In this document: piece after piece, positions 45,101 to 60,100 of the stretch
Layout: every line of letters begins with the position of its first letter
How positions within the stretch are numbered: the first letter of the stretch is position 1
DNA from: Bathymodiolus brooksi
Lineage: Eukaryota; Mollusca; Bivalvia; Mytilida; Modiolidae
DNA length: 64,000 bases
Assembly (NCBI GenBank): GCA_963680875.1
Contig: OY804575.1
Coordinates: forward strand, 28,548,494 to 28,612,493
Direction of reading: 5' to 3'
Notes under the pieces: generated by a model
Database searches by the model: none
Told to the model about the DNA's origin: nothing
The model's input: the letters and a program-made list of their open reading frames with translations, nothing else
Position numbers and translations under genes: made by a program

Positions 45101-48100
45101 ATATTTTTAAAATTTTCTTTCAATGTATGTATATTGTGTTTATACTGCAACATCATGTATGCAAAAAATTACAAAATTTACACACAAAAAGGCAAAAACA
45201 TTGACTATTTTGAAGTATGTTCTATTATGAGTGTGTACAAGCTGTCGATGCTTGACCAGAGTATATTACACTTAGCTCTAAATAAGACGCAGTGTACCAG
45301 GAGACTTTATAAATCTAGTACATTTATAAAGCAAAGGTTTATACATACACCTTTATATAGGTAGAAAATGCACAGATTGTAGTATAAAAATAGATTTAGC
45401 TACAATTTCAAATGTTATATGATATGCTACATTATATTATTATAATTGTGTAAATATTATATAAATATTACATATTTGATTAAATAAATAAATATTTTCA
45501 GGTACCCACAGGTAACTTTGTTATGGGTATGGAGTTATGTGAAGGGGGAAGTTTATACTCGATGTTGGACCAACCAAAATATTCCTATGGTTTACCAGAA
45601 GATGAGTTCCTTGTTGTACTATTTGATATAGGTAATTGTGATCTGACAAAATGCTAGGAGCAAAAGATTGATAGCCATTTAAAACTAATATCAAAGGCTT
45701 TCATAGCTCTGACACATATAATCTCGTAATAACTTCAGCTTTCAGAAAAAAATATCTCGATCAACAATATGCATATAGAATTTAACCTGGTTGTGTCGAA
45801 GCCAATAATATTACACCGAAATGTCCAAGTACTTGAGTTATTCACTGTATTTTACTTCAAGCTATCTAATGAAAAGACTTATCCAAATTCAAGATCATGA
45901 AATGTGACTATATAATTCCATTTACAATAATTCAAGATAGGTCTGAGTCATTTTTTGATGTTGTATCAAATGCTTACAAAGGACTTAATGCAGTAAGAGT
46001 TAAATTTGGCCTCCGATTTTAGTCAAATTTAAAATGAATTATTCACTTGCAATATTTGTTTAAATACAACAGAAATATCAGTTAATAGAAAACAAAAATT
46101 AAACTCATTTTCATTTATGACAAACACATGAGTACCCAGAAGAGTTGCTATTACCATCATAAGAAAAGTTTGAAGATACCAAAGAGGTAATTAAAATCCA
46201 TCAATCTAAGATACCAAAGAGGTAATCAGAATCCATAAATCTAAGATACCAAAGAGGTAATCAGAATCCATCAATCTAAGATAACAAAGAGGTAATCAGA
46301 CTTCAGAAATCTAAGATACCAAAGAGGTAATCAGAATCTGTCAATCTAAGATACCAAAGAGGTAATCAGAATCCAGAAATCTAAGATACCAAAGAGGTAA
46401 TCAGAATCCATCAATCTAAGATACCAAAGAGGTAATCAGAATCCAGAAATCTAAGATACCAAAGAGGTAATCAGAATCCATCAATCTAAGATACCAAAGA
46501 GGTAATCATAATCCATCAATCTAAGATACCAAAGAGGTAATCAGAATCCATCAATCTAAGATACCAAAGAGGTAATCAGAATCCATCAATCTAAGATACC
46601 AAAGAGGTAATCAGAATCCATCAATCTAAGATACCAAAGAGGTAATCAGAATCCATCAATCTAAGATACCAAAGAGGTAATCAGAATCCATCAATCTAAG
46701 ATACCAAAGAGGTAATCAGAATCCAGAAATCTAAGATACCAAAGAGGTAATCAGAATCCATCAATCTAAGATACCAAAGAGGTAATCAGAATCCATCAAT
46801 CTAAGATACCAAAGAGGTAATCAGAATCCAGAAATCTAAGATACCAAAGAGGTAATCAGAATCCATCAATCTAAGATACCAAAGAGGTAATCAGAATCCA
46901 TCAATCTAAGATACCAAAGAGGTAATCAGAATCCATCAATCTAAGATTCCAAAGAGGTAATCAGAATCCATCAATCTAAGATTCCAAAGAGGTAATCAGA
47001 ATCCATCAATCTAAGATTCCAAAGAGGTAATCAGAATCCATCAATCTAAGATACCAAAGAGGTAATCAGAATCCATCAATCTAAGATTCCAAAGAGGTAA
47101 TCAGAATCCAGAAATCTAAGATACCAAAGAGGTAATCAGAATCCATCAATCTAAGAAGAATTTACAAGTAACTGGTCAAAAGAAAAAAGGACAAAAAGAC
47201 AAACAACGATTTACAAAACACTACACAGAAAACTAAAGATTGAGCAACACAAATCACACTAAAAACAAACAGTGATCTACAAAACACTACACAGAAAACT
47301 AAAGATTGAGCAACACAAACCACACTAAAGACAAACAATGATCTACAAAACACTACACAGAAAACTAAAGATTGAGCAACACAAACCACACTGAAAACAA
47401 ACAATGATCTACAAAACACTACACAGAAAACTAAAGACTGAGCAACACAAACCACACTAAAAACAAACAGTGATCTACAAAACACTACACAGAAAACTAA
47501 AGATTGAGCAACACAAACCACACTAAAAACAAACAATGATCTACAAAACACTACACAGAAAACTAAAGATTGAGCAACACAAACCACACTAAAAACAAAC
47601 AGTGATCTACAAAACACTACACAGAAAACTAAAGATTGAGCAACACAAACCACACTAAAAACAGGGGATACAATTAAATCTATATTACACATAGACTTGT
47701 AATTTAAATATATATATATACAGTAGCATATATGTTATTGGTCTCAGTTTTATGAAAAACCAAATTGTTTAATTCTTTTTTCAGCATATTGATTGACAAA
47801 AATAAACATGATTGTATTTCCTTTTTTAGCGAGTGGAATGAAGTATTTAAGACAAATAGGGATAATCCATCGAGACTTAAAACCAGGAAATATAATGAGG
47901 TTTATTGACGACACAGGACAGTAAGTACAAGTCTAAAACAAGTCTACTTAAGCAGTCTGCACCAAAAACCACTAGCCATAAGCCCCAGTCTTGTATAGAT
48001 TGGTTTGGGCTTGTAAAAATTGCATTAAATTTTGCTTAATCAAATAGAAAACTTTCTTCTAAAATGCTGTTCGGGCTAGTTTGTCAAAATGTTTTTGGTA

Positions 48101-51100
48101 CAGACTGCTGAAAGTACACAATTTACTAGAATTTCAATAACAATAGATATATCTCTGGTAATATGAATGCTTGGATGTTTCCCTTCCATGTACATTGGTG
48201 AACTATGAACTTGAACTCTAACGATGTCTGTTAGTCATGTTTTTTTGCTCACCTAACCGAAAGAGTCAGGTCGTTGTTGTTGTCATCGTTGTCCGTAAAC
48301 TTATATGTAACAACTAGGACAATTGAAACCAAAGTTGGTTGTAATGTTCATTTGATTGTTTTCTGCAGAGTATTTTTGCAAAGTCACTGCAGAAACAGTA
48401 TGTAGATGGTTTATTTAAAGTTCAATGCTAATGAGTTAATGTTTAACATGTGAAAATGAATGAAATAATTTTTGTCAATACCTAGACTTGATTGAACACA
48501 AACTGGGAATTAATAAACATATGAGTGATACAGCCTCAGGTTGTATCCTACCTGTTACTTTACAATAAAATAACTCTTTTGTGTCATTTTGAGATGTTTT
48601 ATTACATTTTTGCATTAATTTTATTTCCAGTGTTAGATAGATTAATATTTATGACATTATTAGGGCTGTCGTGGTCGTGATCGTATGGTAGTTGGATTTA
48701 CAACTATCTGTGCAATCTATGCCTATCACCACTTATGTTGTGAGTTCGAATCTTGCTCAGAGTGGGGTGTACATTAGGTGATAAAGTTTGTCAGTGACTT
48801 GCGACAGGTTCATGGTTTTCTCCGGTACTTCGGTTTCCTCCATCAATAAAACTGAATGCCACAATATAACTGAAATATTGTTGAAAGTGGCTTTAAACAC
48901 TATAAACCAAACCAAACCTATAACATTATTAAAGAATGAAAGTGGCTTTAAACACTATAAACCAAACCAAACCTATAACATTATTAAAGAATGAAAGTGG
49001 CTTTAAACACTATAAACCAAACCAAACCTATAACATTATTAAAGAATGAAAGTGGCTTTAAACACTATAAACCAAACCAAACCTATAACATTATTAAAGA
49101 ATGAAAGTGGCTTTAAACACTATAAACCAAACCAAACCTATAACATTATTAAAGAATGAAAGTGGCTTTAAACACTATAAACCAAACCAAACCTATAACA
49201 TTATTAAAGAATGAAAGTGGCTTTAAACACTATAAACCAAACCAAACCTATAACATTATTAAAGAATGAAAGTGGCTTTAAACACTATAAACCAAACCAA
49301 ACCTATAACATTATTAAAGAATGAAAGTGGCTTTAAACACTATAAACCAAACCAAACCTATAACATTATTAAAGAATGAAAGTGGCTTTAAACACTATAA
49401 ACCAAACCAAACCTATAACATTATTAAAGAATGAAAGTGGCTTTAAACACTATAAACCAAACCAAACCTATAACATTATTAAAGAATGAAAGTGGCTTTA
49501 AACACTATAAACCAAACCAAACCTATAACATTATTAAAGAATGAAAGTGGCTTTAAACACTATAAACCAAACCAAACCTATAACATTATTAAAGAATGAA
49601 AGTGGCTTTAAACACTATAAACCAAACCAAACCTATAACATTATTAAAGAATGAAAGTGGCTTTAAACACTATAAACCAAACCAAACCTATAACATTATT
49701 AAAGAATGAAAGTGGCTTTAAACACTATAAACCAAACCAAACCTATAACATTATTAAAGAATGAAAGTGGCTTTAAACACTATAAACCAAACCAAACCTA
49801 TAACATTATTAAAGAATGAAAGTGGCTTTAAACACTATAAACCAAACCAAACCTATAACATTATTAAAGAATGAAAGTGGCTTTAAACACTATAAACCAA
49901 ACCAAACCTATAACATTATTAAAGAATGAAAGTGGCTTTAAACACTATAAACCAAACCAAACCTATAACATTATTAAAGAATGAAAGTGGCTTTAAACAC
50001 TATAAACCAAACCAAACCTATAACATTATTAAAGAATGAAAGTGGCTTTAAACACTATAAACCAAACCAAACCTATAACATTATTAAAGAATGAAAGTGG
50101 CTTTAAACACTATAAACCAAACCAAACCTATAACATTATTAAAGAATGAAAGTGGCTTTAAACACTATAAACCAAACCAAACCTATAACATTATTAAAGA
50201 ATGAAAGTGGCTTTAAACACTATAAACCAAACCAAACCTATAACATTATTAAAGAATGAAAGTGGCTTTAAACACTATAAACCAAACCAAACCTATAACA
50301 TTATTAAAGAATGAAAGTGGCTTTAAACACTATAAACCAAACCAAACCTATAACATTATTAAAGAATGAAAGTGGCTTTAAACACTATAAACCAAACCAA
50401 ACCTATAACATTATTAAAGAATGAAAGTGGCTTTAAACACTATAAACCAAACCAAACCTATAACATTATTAAAGAATGAAAGTGGCTTTAAACACTATAA
50501 ACCAAACCAAACCTATAACATTATTAAAGAATGAAAGTGGCTTTAAACACTATAAACCAAACCAAACCTATAACATTATTAAAGAATGAAAGTGGCTTTA
50601 AACACTATAAACCAAACCAAACCTATAACATTATTAAAGAATGAAAGTGGCTTTAAACACTATAAACCAAACCAAACCTATAACATTATTAAAGAATGAA
50701 AGTGGCTTTAAACACTATAAACCAAACCAAACCTATAACATTATTAAAGAATGAAAGTGGCTTTAAACACTATAAACCAAACCAAACCTATAACATTATT
50801 AAAGAATGAAAGTGGCTTTAAACACTATAAACCAAACCAAACCTATAACATTATTAAAGAATGAAAGTGGCTTTAAACACTATAAACCAAACCAAACCTA
50901 TAACATTATTAAAGAATGAAAGTGGCTTTAAACACTATAAACCAAACCAAACCTATAACATTATTAAAGAATGAAAGTGGCTTTAAACACTATAAACCAA
51001 ACCAAACCTATAACATTATTAAAGAATGAAAGTGGCTTTAAACACTATAAACCAAACCAAACCTATAACATTATTAAAGAATGAAAGTGGCTTTAAACAC

Positions 51101-54100
51101 TATAAACCAAACCAAACCTATAACATTATTAAAGAATGAAAGTGGCTTTAAACACTATAAACCAAACCAAACCTATAACATTATTAAAGAATGAAAGTGG
51201 CTTTAAACACTATAAACCAAACCAAACCTATAACATTATTAAAGAATGAAAGTGGCTTTAAACACTATAAACCAAACCAAACCTATAACATTATTAAAGA
51301 ATGAAAGTGGCTTTAAACACTATAAACCAAACCAAACCTATAACATTATTAAAGAATGAAAGTGGCTTTAAACACTATAAACCAAACCAAACCTATAACA
51401 TTATTAAAGAATGAAAGTGGCTTTAAACACTATAAACCAAACCAAACCTATAACATTATTAAAGAATGAAAGTGGCTTTAAACACTATAAACCAAACCAA
51501 ACCTATAACATTATTAAAGAATGAAAGTGGCTTTAAACACTATAAACCAAACCAAACCTATAACATTATTAAAGAATGAAAGTGGCTTTAAACACTATAA
51601 ACCAAACCAAACCTATAACATTATTAAAGAATGAAAGTGGCTTTAAACACTATAAACCAAACCAAACCTATAACATTATTAAAGAATGAAAGTGGCTTTA
51701 AACACTATAAACCAAACCAAACCTATAACATTATTAAAGAATGAAAGTGGCTTTAAACACTATAAACCAAACCAAACCTATAACATTATTAAAGAATGAA
51801 AGTGGCTTTAAACACTATAAACCAAACCAAACCTATAACATTATTAAAGAATGAAAGTGGCTTTAAACACTATAAACCAAACCAAACCTATAACATTATT
51901 AAAGAATGAAAGTGGCTTTAAACACTATAAACCAAACCAAACCTATAACATTATTAAAGAATGAAAGTGGCTTTAAACACTATAAACCAAACCAAACCTA
52001 TAACATTATTAAAGAATGAAAGTGGCTTTAAACACTATAAACCAAACCAAACCTATAACATTATTAAAGAATGAAAGTGGCTTTAAACACTATAAACCAA
52101 ACCAAACCTATAACATTATTAAAGAATGAAAGTGGCTTTAAACACTATAAACCAAACCAAACCTATAACATTATTAAAGAATGAAAGTGGCTTTAAACAC
52201 TATAAACCAAACCAAACCTATAACATTATTAAAGAATGAAAGTGGCTTTAAACACTATAAACCAAACCAAACCTATAACATTATTAAAGAATGAAAGTGG
52301 CTTTAAACACTATAAACCAAACCAAACCTATAACATTATTAAAGAATGAAAGTGGCTTTAAACACTATAAACCAAACCAAACCTATAACATTATTAAAGA
52401 ATGAAAGTGGCTTTAAACACTATAAACCAAACCAAACCTATAACATTATTAAAGAATGAAAGTGGCTTTAAACACTATAAACCAAACCAAACCTATAACA
52501 TTATTAAAGAATGAAAGTGGCTTTAAACACTATAAACCAAACCAAACCTATAACATTATTAAAGAATGAAAGTGGCTTTAAACACTATAAACCAAACCAA
52601 ACCTATAACATTATTAAAGAATGAAAGTGGCTTTAAACACTATAAACCAAACCAAACCTATAACATTATTAAAGAATGAAAGTGGCTTTAAACACTATAA
52701 ACCAAACCAAACCTATAACATTATTAAAGAATGAAAGTGGCTTTAAACACTATAAACCAAACCAAACCTATAACATTATTAAAGAATGAAAGTGGCTTTA
52801 AACACTATAAACCAAACCAAACCTATAACATTATTAAAGAATGAAAGTGGCTTTAAACACTATAAACCAAACCAAACCTATAACATTATTAAAGAATGAA
52901 AGTGGCTTTAAACACTATAAACCAAACCAAACCTATAACATTATTAAAGAATGAAAGTGGCTTTAAACACTATAAACCAAACCAAACCTATAACATTATT
53001 AAAGAATGAAAGTGGCTTTAAACACTATAAACCAAACCAAACCTATAACATTATTAAAGAATGAAAGTGGCTTTAAACACTATAAACCAAACCAAACCTA
53101 TAACATTATTAAAGAATGAAAGTGGCTTTAAACACTATAAACCAAACCAAACCTATAACATTATTAAAGAATGAAAGTGGCTTTAAACACTATAAACCAA
53201 ACCAAACCTATAACATTATTAAAGAATGAAAGTGGCTTTAAACACTATAAACCAAACCAAACCTATAACATTATTAAAGAATGAAAGTGGCTTTAAACAC
53301 TATAAACCAAACCAAACCTATAACATTATTAAAGAATGAAAGTGGCTTTAAACACTATAAACCAAACCAAACCTATAACATTATTAAAGAATGAAAGTGG
53401 CTTTAAACACTATAAACCAAACCAAACCTATAACATTATTAAAGAATGAAAGTGGCTTTAAACACTATAAACCAAACCAAACCTATAACATTATTAAAGA
53501 ATGAAAGTGGCTTTAAACACTATAAACCAAACCAAACCTATAACATTATTAAAGAATGAAAGTGGCTTTAAACACTATAAACCAAACCAAACCTATAACA
53601 TTATTAAAGAATGAAAGTGGCTTTAAACACTATAAACCAAACCAAACCTATAACATTATTAAAGAATGAAAGTGGCTTTAAACACTATAAACCAAACCAA
53701 ACCTATAACATTATTAAAGAATGAAAGTGGCTTTAAACACTATAAACCAAACCAAACCTATAACATTATTAAAGAATGAAAGTGGCTTTAAACACTATAA
53801 ACCAAACCAAACCTATAACATTATTAAAGAATGAAAGTGGCTTTAAACACTATAAACCAAACCAAACCTATAACATTATTAAAGAATGAAAGTGGCTTTA
53901 AACACTATAAACCAAACCTATAACATTATTAAAGAATGAAAGTGGCTTTAAACACTATAAACCAAACCAAACCTATAACATTATTAAAGAATGAAAGTGG
54001 CTTTAAACACTATAAACCAAACCAAACCTATAACATTATTAAAGAATGAAAGTGGCTTTAAACACTATAAACCAAACCAAACCTATAACATTATTAAAGA

Positions 54101-57100
54101 ATGAAAGTGGCTTTAAACACTATAAACCAAACCAAACCTATAACATTATTAAAGAATGAAAGTGGCTTTAAACACTATAAACCAAACCAAACCTATAACA
54201 TTATTAAAGAATGAAAGTGGCTTTAAACACTATAAACCAAACCAAACCTATAACATTATTAAAGAATGAAAGTGGCTTTAAACACTATAAACCAAACCAA
54301 ACCTATAACATTATTAAAGAATGAAAGTGGCTTTAAACACTATAAACCAAACCAAACCTATAACATTATTAAAGAATGAAAGTGGCTTTAAACACTATAA
54401 ACCAAACCAAACCTATAACATTATTAAAGAATGAAAGTGGCTTTAAACACTATAAACCAAACCAAACCTATAACATTATTAAAGAATGAAAGTGGCTTTA
54501 AACACTATAAACCAAACCAAACCTATAACATTATTAAAGAATGAAAGTGGCTTTAAACACTATAAACCAAACCAAACCTATAACATTATTAAAGAATGAA
54601 AGTGGCTTTAAACACTATAAACCAAACCAAACCTATAACATTATTAAAGAATGAAAGTGGCTTTAAACACTATAAACCAAACCAAACCTATAACATTATT
54701 AAAGAATGAAAGTGGCTTTAAACACTATAAACCAAACCAAACCTATAACATTATTAAAGAATGAAAGTGGCTTTAAACACTATAAACCAAACCAAACCTA
54801 TAACATTATTAAAGAATGAAAGTGGCTTTAAACACTATAAACCAAACCAAACCTATAACATTATTAAAGAATGAAAGTGGCTTTAAACACTATAAACCAA
54901 ACCAAACCTATAACATTATTAAAGAATGAAAGTGGCTTTAAACACTATAAACCAAACCAAACCTATAACATTATTAAAGAATGAAAGTGGCTTTAAACAC
55001 TATAAACCAAACCAAACCTATAACATTATTAAAGAATGAAAGTGGCTTTAAACACTATAAACCAAACCAAACCTATAACATTATTAAAGAATGAAAGTGG
55101 CTTTAAACACTATAAACCAAACCAAACCTATAACATTATTAAAGAATGAAAGTGGCTTTAAACACTATAAACCAAACCAAACCTATAACATTATTAAAGA
55201 ATGAAAGTGGCTTTAAACACTATAAACCAAACCAAACCTATAACATTATTAAAGAATGAAAGTGGCTTTAAACACTATAAACCAAACCAAACCTATAACA
55301 TTATTAAAGAATGAAAGTGGCTTTAAACACTATAAACCAAACCAAACCTATAACATTATTAAAGAATGAAAGTGGCTTTAAACACTATAAACCAAACCAA
55401 ACCTATAACATTATTAAAGAATGAAAGTGGCTTTAAACACTATAAACCAAACCAAACCTATAACATTATTAAAGAATGAAAGTGGCTTTAAACACTATAA
55501 ACCAAACCAAACCTATAACATTATTAAAGAATGAAAGTGGCTTTAAACACTATAAACCAAACCAAACCTATAACATTATTAAAGAATGAAAGTGGCTTTA
55601 AACACTATAAACCAAACCAAACCTATAACATTATTAAAGAATGAAAGTGGCTTTAAACACTATAAACCAAACCAAACCTATAACATTATTAAAGAATGAA
55701 AGTGGCTTTAAACACTATAAACCAAACCAAACCTATAACATTATTAAAGAATGAAAGTGGCTTTAAACACTATAAACCAAACCAAACCTATAACATTATT
55801 AAAGAATGAAAGTGGCTTTAAACACTATAAACCAAACCAAACCTATAACATTATTAAAGAATGAAAGTGGCTTTAAACACTATAAACCAAACCAAACCTA
55901 TAACATTATTAAAGAATGAAAGTGGCTTTAAACACTATAAACCAAACCAAACCTATAACATTATTAAAGAATGAAAGTGGCTTTAAACACTATAAACCAA
56001 ACCAAACCTATAACATTATTAAAGAATGAAAGTGGCTTTAAACACTATAAACCAAACCAAACCTATAACATTATTAAAGAATGAAAGTGGCTTTAAACAC
56101 TATAAACCAAACCAAACCTATAACATTATTAAAGAATGAAAGTGGCTTTAAACACTATAAACCAAACCAAACCTATAACATTATTAAAGAATGAAAGTGG
56201 CTTTAAACACTATAAACCAAACCAAACCTATAACATTATTAAAGAATGAAAGTGGCTTTAAACACTATAAACCAAACCAAACCTATAACATTATTAAAGA
56301 ATGAAAGTGGCTTTAAACACTATAAACCAAACCAAACCTATAACATTATTAAAGAATGAAAGTGGCTTTAAACACTATAAACCAAACCAAACCTATAACA
56401 TTATTAAAGAATGAAAGTGGCTTTAAACACTATAAACCAAACCAAACCTATAACATTATTAAAGAATGAAAGTGGCTTTAAACACTATAAACCAAACCAA
56501 ACCTATAACATTATTAAAGAATGAAAGTGGCTTTAAACACTATAAACCAAACCAAACCTATAACATTATTAAAGAATGAAAGTGGCTTTAAACACTATAA
56601 ACCAAACCAAACCTATAACATTATTAAAGAATGAAAGTGGCTTTAAACACTATAAACCAAACCAAACCTATAACATTATTAAAGAATGAAAGTGGCTTTA
56701 AACACTATAAACCAAACCAAACCTATAACATTATTAAAGAATGAAAGTGGCTTTAAACACTATAAACCAAACCAAACCTATAACATTATTAAAGAATGAA
56801 AGTGGCTTTAAACACTATAAACCAAACCAAACCTATAACATTATTAAAGAATGAAAGTGGCTTTAAACACTATAAACCAAACCAAACCTATAACATTATT
56901 AAAGAATGAAAGTGGCTTTAAACACTATAAACCAAACCAAACCTATAACATTATTAAAGAATGAAAGTGGCTTTAAACACTATAAACCAAACCAAACCTA
57001 TAACATTATTAAAGAATGAAAGTGGCTTTAAACACTATAAACCAAACCAAACCTATAACATTATTAAAGAATGAAAGTGGCTTTAAACACTATAAACCAA

Positions 57101-60100
57101 ACCAAACCTATAACATTATTAAAGAATGAAAGTGGCTTTAAACACTATAAACCAAACCAAACCTATAACATTATTAAAGAATGAAAGTGGCTTTAAACAC
57201 TATAAACCAAACCAAACCTATAACATTATTAAAGAATGAAAGTGGCTTTAAACACTATAAACCAAACCAAACCTATAACATTATTAAAGAATGAAAGTGG
57301 CTTTAAACACTATAAACCAAACCAAACCTATAACATTATTAAAGAATGAAAGTGGCTTTAAACACTATAAACCAAACCAAACCTATAACATTATTAAAGA
57401 ATGAAAGTGGCTTTAAACACTATAAACCAAACCAAACCTATAACATTATTAAAGAATGAAAGTGGCTTTAAACACTATAAACCAAACCAAACCTATAACA
57501 TTATTAAAGAATGAAAGTGGCTTTAAACACTATAAACCAAACCAAACCTATAACATTATTAAAGAATGAAAGTGGCTTTAAACACTATAAACCAAACCAA
57601 ACCTATAACATTATTAAAGAATGAAAGTGGCTTTAAACACTATAAACCAAACCAAACCTATAACATTATTAAAGAATGAAAGTGGCTTTAAACACTATAA
57701 ACCAAACCAAACCTATAACATTATTAAAGAATGAAAGTGGCTTTAAACACTATAAACCAAACCAAACCTATAACATTATTAAAGAATGAAAGTGGCTTTA
57801 AACACTATAAACCAAACCAAACCTATAACATTATTAAAGAATGAAAGTGGCTTTAAACACTATAAACCAAACCAAACCTATAACATTATTAAAGAATGAA
57901 AGTGGCTTTAAACACTATAAACCAAACCAAACCTATAACATTATTAAAGAATGAAAGTGGCTTTAAACACTATAAACCAAACCAAACCTATAACATTATT
58001 AAAGAATGAAAGTGGCTTTAAACACTATAAACCAAACCAAACCTATAACATTATTAAAGAATGAAAGTGGCTTTAAACACTATAAACCAAACCAAACCTA
58101 TAACATTATTAAAGAATGAAAGTGGCTTTAAACACTATAAACCAAACCAAACCTATAACATTATTAAAGAATGAAAGTGGCTTTAAACACTATAAACCAA
58201 ACCAAACCTATAACATTATTAAAGAATGAAAGTGGCTTTAAACACTATAAACCAAACCAAACCTATAACATTATTAAAGAATGAAAGTGGCTTTAAACAC
58301 TATAAACCAAACCAAACCTATAACATTATTAAAGAATGAAAGTGGCTTTAAACACTATAAACCAAACCAAACTTATAACATTATTAAAGAATGAAAGTGG
58401 CTTTAAACACTATAAACCAAACCAAACCTATAACATTATTAAAGAATGAAAGTGGCTTTAAACACTATAAACCAAACCAAACCTATAACATTATTAAAGA
58501 ATGAAAGTGGCTTTAAACACTATAAACCAAACCAAACCTATAACATTATTAAAGAATGAAAGTGGCTTTAAACACTATAAACCAAACCAAACCTATAACA
58601 TTATTAAAGACTGAAAGTGGCTTTAAACACTATAAACCAAACCAAACCTATAACATTATTAAAGAATGAAAGTGGCTTTAAACACTATAAACCAAACCAA
58701 ACCTATAACATTATTAAAGAATGAAAGTGGCTTTAAACACTATAAACCAAACCAAACCTATAACATTATTAAAGAATGAAAGTGGCTTTAAACACTATAA
58801 ACCAAACCAAACCTATAACATTATTAAAGAATGAAAGTGGCTTTAAACACTATAAACCAAACCAAACCTATAACATTATTAAAGAATGAAAGTGGCTTTA
58901 AACACTATAAACCAAACCAAACCTATAACATTATTAAAGAATGAAAGTGGCTTTAAACACTATAAACCAAACCAAACCTATAACATTATTAAAGAATGAA
59001 AGTGGCTTTAAACACTATAAACCAAACCAAACCTATAACATTATTAAAGAATGAAAGTGGCTTTAAACACTATAAACCAAACCAAACCTATAACATTATT
59101 AAAGAATGAAAGTGGCTTTAAACACTATAAACCAAACCAAACTTATAACATTATTAAAGAATGAAAGTGGCTTTAAACACTATAAACCAAACCAAACCTA
59201 TAACATTATTAAAGAATGAAAGTGGCTTTAAACACTATAAACCAAACCAAACCTATAACATTATTAAAGAATGAAAGTGGCTTTAAACACTATAAACCAA
59301 ACCAAACCTATAACATTATTAAAGAATGAAAGTGGCTTTAAACACTATAAACCAAACCAAACCTATAACATTATTAAAGAATGAAAGTGGCTTTAAACAC
59401 TATAAACCAAACCAAACCTATAACATTATTAAAGAATGAAAGTGGCTTTAAACACTATAAACCAAACCAAACCTATAACATTATTAAAGAATGAAAGTGG
59501 CTTTAAACACTATAAACCAAACCAAACCTATAACATTATTAAAGAATGAAAGTGGCTTTAAACACTATAAACCAAACCAAACCTATAACATTATTAAAGA
59601 ATGAAAGTGGCTTTAAACACTATAAACCAAACCAAACCTATAACATTATTAAAGAATGAAAGTGGCTTTAAACACTATAAACCAAACCAAACCTATAACA
59701 TTATTAAAGAATGAAAGTGGCTTTAAACACTATAAACCAAACCAAACCTATAACATTATTAAAGAATGAAAGTGGCTTTAAACACTATAAACCAAACCAA
59801 ACCTATAACATTATTAAAGAATGAAAGTGGCTTTAAACACTATAAACCAAACCAAACCTATAACATTATTAAAGAATGAAAGTGGCTTTAAACACTATAA
59901 ACCAAACCAAACCTATAACATTATTAAAGAATGAAAGTGGCTTTAAACACTATAAACCAAACCAAACCTATAACATTATTAAAGAATGAAAGTGGCTTTA
60001 AACACTATAAACCAAACCAAACCTATAACATTATTAAAGACTGAAAGTGGCTTTAAACACTATAAACCAAACCAAACCTATAACATTATTAAAGACTGAA

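Noticed and set aside
46175..47156. Regular direct repeats suggestive of a CRISPR array
   Set aside because: Units are contiguous without unique spacers, and the locus is a eukaryotic intron.
47162..47692. 176-aa minus-strand ORF with 22-residue repeats ([15 protein letters not shown])
   Set aside because: It is an artefact of the 66-bp minisatellite (66 = 22 codons) in intron 3.
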